Below, in pieces: positions 63,406-64,000 of a stretch of 64,000 nucleotides of DNA. Source of the DNA: Corynebacterium sp. 13CS0277 (GTDB lineage: Bacteria > Actinomycetota > Actinomycetes > Mycobacteriales > Mycobacteriaceae). The DNA lies in the NCBI RefSeq assembly GCF_002994655.1, contig NZ_PPDL01000011.1:1-64000 (forward strand). The letters run 5' to 3'. The position numbers were made by a program, and so were the translations under genes. Within the stretch, counting starts at the first letter, position 1. Each line of letters opens with the position of its first letter. The notes under the pieces are model-generated. The model searched no databases. It saw only the letters and a list, made by a program, of their open reading frames with translations, and was not told the origin of the DNA.

Positions 63406-64000
63406 CTAGGAGAAGTCCTTGAGCTTGAAGTGGCCGTCCACCTCGGTAGCGGTCACGGTCTGCTCGTAGGTCGACGCCAGGCCGGATGGCTCGGTCACCG
63501 TCACCGCAGCTTCGACGTGATCACCGTCGACCGGCTGCATTCGCAGACACCACTGGGTGCCCTCCGGAACGGACTTGTCGAGGACGGCCTGCCAGTCGCG
63601 TTGGGCCAGCGGTGTCGTCGGGTCCAAGGCCTCCCGCACGGCCTGGGCATCGCGGTTGAAGTAGACCCGCTCGAACGCTGCCAGCGCACCCCGCAGAGTG
63701 CTGTCGTCCTCGGTGATCTTTGTCTCGCCCGAACCCGGGACGCAGTGAGAGCCAGCGACGGCGACCTTGGTGTCGTCGTCGATAGCTTCGACGCCTGGCT
63801 GTGGCCCAGGCTTCGCCACTGTGGTGGACGGCAGCGCGCTGGCGACCGGCCCCGAGGTGTTCCCGGAGGCATCACTGTGGGGGATCCTGCTCATCGCCGT
63901 GACGCTCAAGGCCACGAGCGCACCGACGGCAGCCACTCCAATCAGCGTGGTCAGCTTGGGAGAGATGCGCGGGGCAGCCTCGTTGTCGTCCGTGAATTCC
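63406..64000 (-). CDS. Membrane-anchored transfer protein (5' end outside window)
   Basis: The frame is open through the last base of the window, so the N-terminus is missing. The visible part has a membrane helix (LTTLIGVAAVGALVALSVTAM) and an outer domain with HCVPGSG and an acidic Glu-rich stretch, then a repeat-like AFERVYFNRDAQAVREAL. It resembles the other single-helix transfer proteins, with an outer domain similar in design to the 49693 protein. No family is certain. Confidence 0.65.
   Translation of the reverse strand, partial: EFTDDNEAAPRISPKLTTLIGVAAVGALVALSVTAMSRIPHSDASGNTSGPVASALPSTTVAKPGPQPGVEAIDDDTKVAVAGSHCVPGSGETKITEDDSTLRGALAAFERVYFNRDAQAVREALDPTTPLAQRDWQAVLDKSVPEGTQWCLRMQPVDGDHVEAAVTVTEPSGLASTYEQTVTATEVDGHFKLKDFS

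Overview
The window is high-GC actinobacterial DNA and most likely comes from a Corynebacterium. The tmRNA at 50-438 encodes the tag AENSQRDYALAA, close to the tags I recall for corynebacteria. The order ssrA-smpB, ftsX-ftsE, prfB and two inositol-monophosphatase-family genes (the second hisN-like) matches the corynebacterial chromosome. No species can be fixed from the sequence alone.

Chromosomal part, 1 to about 24966. Housekeeping genes (ssrA, smpB, a DUF1846 gene, ftsEX, prfB, two IMPase-family genes) are followed by a secreted trypsin-like protease. Next comes a four-gene operon for a biotin-dependent transcarboxylase of the Propionibacterium type (5S, 12S, a small partner, 1.3S). Then come a short-chain dehydrogenase, two tandem zinc alcohol dehydrogenases, and a BtuCDF-type ABC importer behind an unusually long cobalamin riboswitch. 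The two metabolic blocks fit together: methylmalonyl-CoA made by B12-dependent mutase is the classic transcarboxylase substrate. A nitroreductase, a small membrane protein, a 56-bp tandem hairpin repeat and a 479-bp MITE-like element with 8-bp target duplications close this half.

Mobile part, 24967 to the end of the window. A 41-bp tRNA 3' fragment marks one attachment site of a large integrative conjugative element whose other end lies outside the window. From the att site inward it carries a tyrosine recombinase, a ParA/ribbon-helix-helix pair, a 2514-aa methylase-helicase protein, an HTH protein behind a palindromic promoter, a serine resolvase with a possible res site, and a Fic module. 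The Fic module has a doubled VbhA-like antitoxin, a degenerate Fic protein and a canonical Fic protein. A MobF relaxase with a C-terminal pentapeptide-like tail follows. All genes from 45707 to the end lie on the minus strand and encode the transfer machinery: VirD4, VirB4, an SCO6880-like protein, a VirB6-like protein, small membrane proteins, a three-domain cell-wall hydrolase, a MinD-like protein, and a secreted cutinase-fold protein that has lost its catalytic serine.

A GGYRCCAARGYRCC-like motif recurs in four intergenic regions of the element and may be a partition or regulatory site. The main candidates for undescribed biology are the two-antitoxin/two-Fic module, the relaxase-pentapeptide fusion, the dead cutinase, and the expanded riboswitch beside the transcarboxylase genes.
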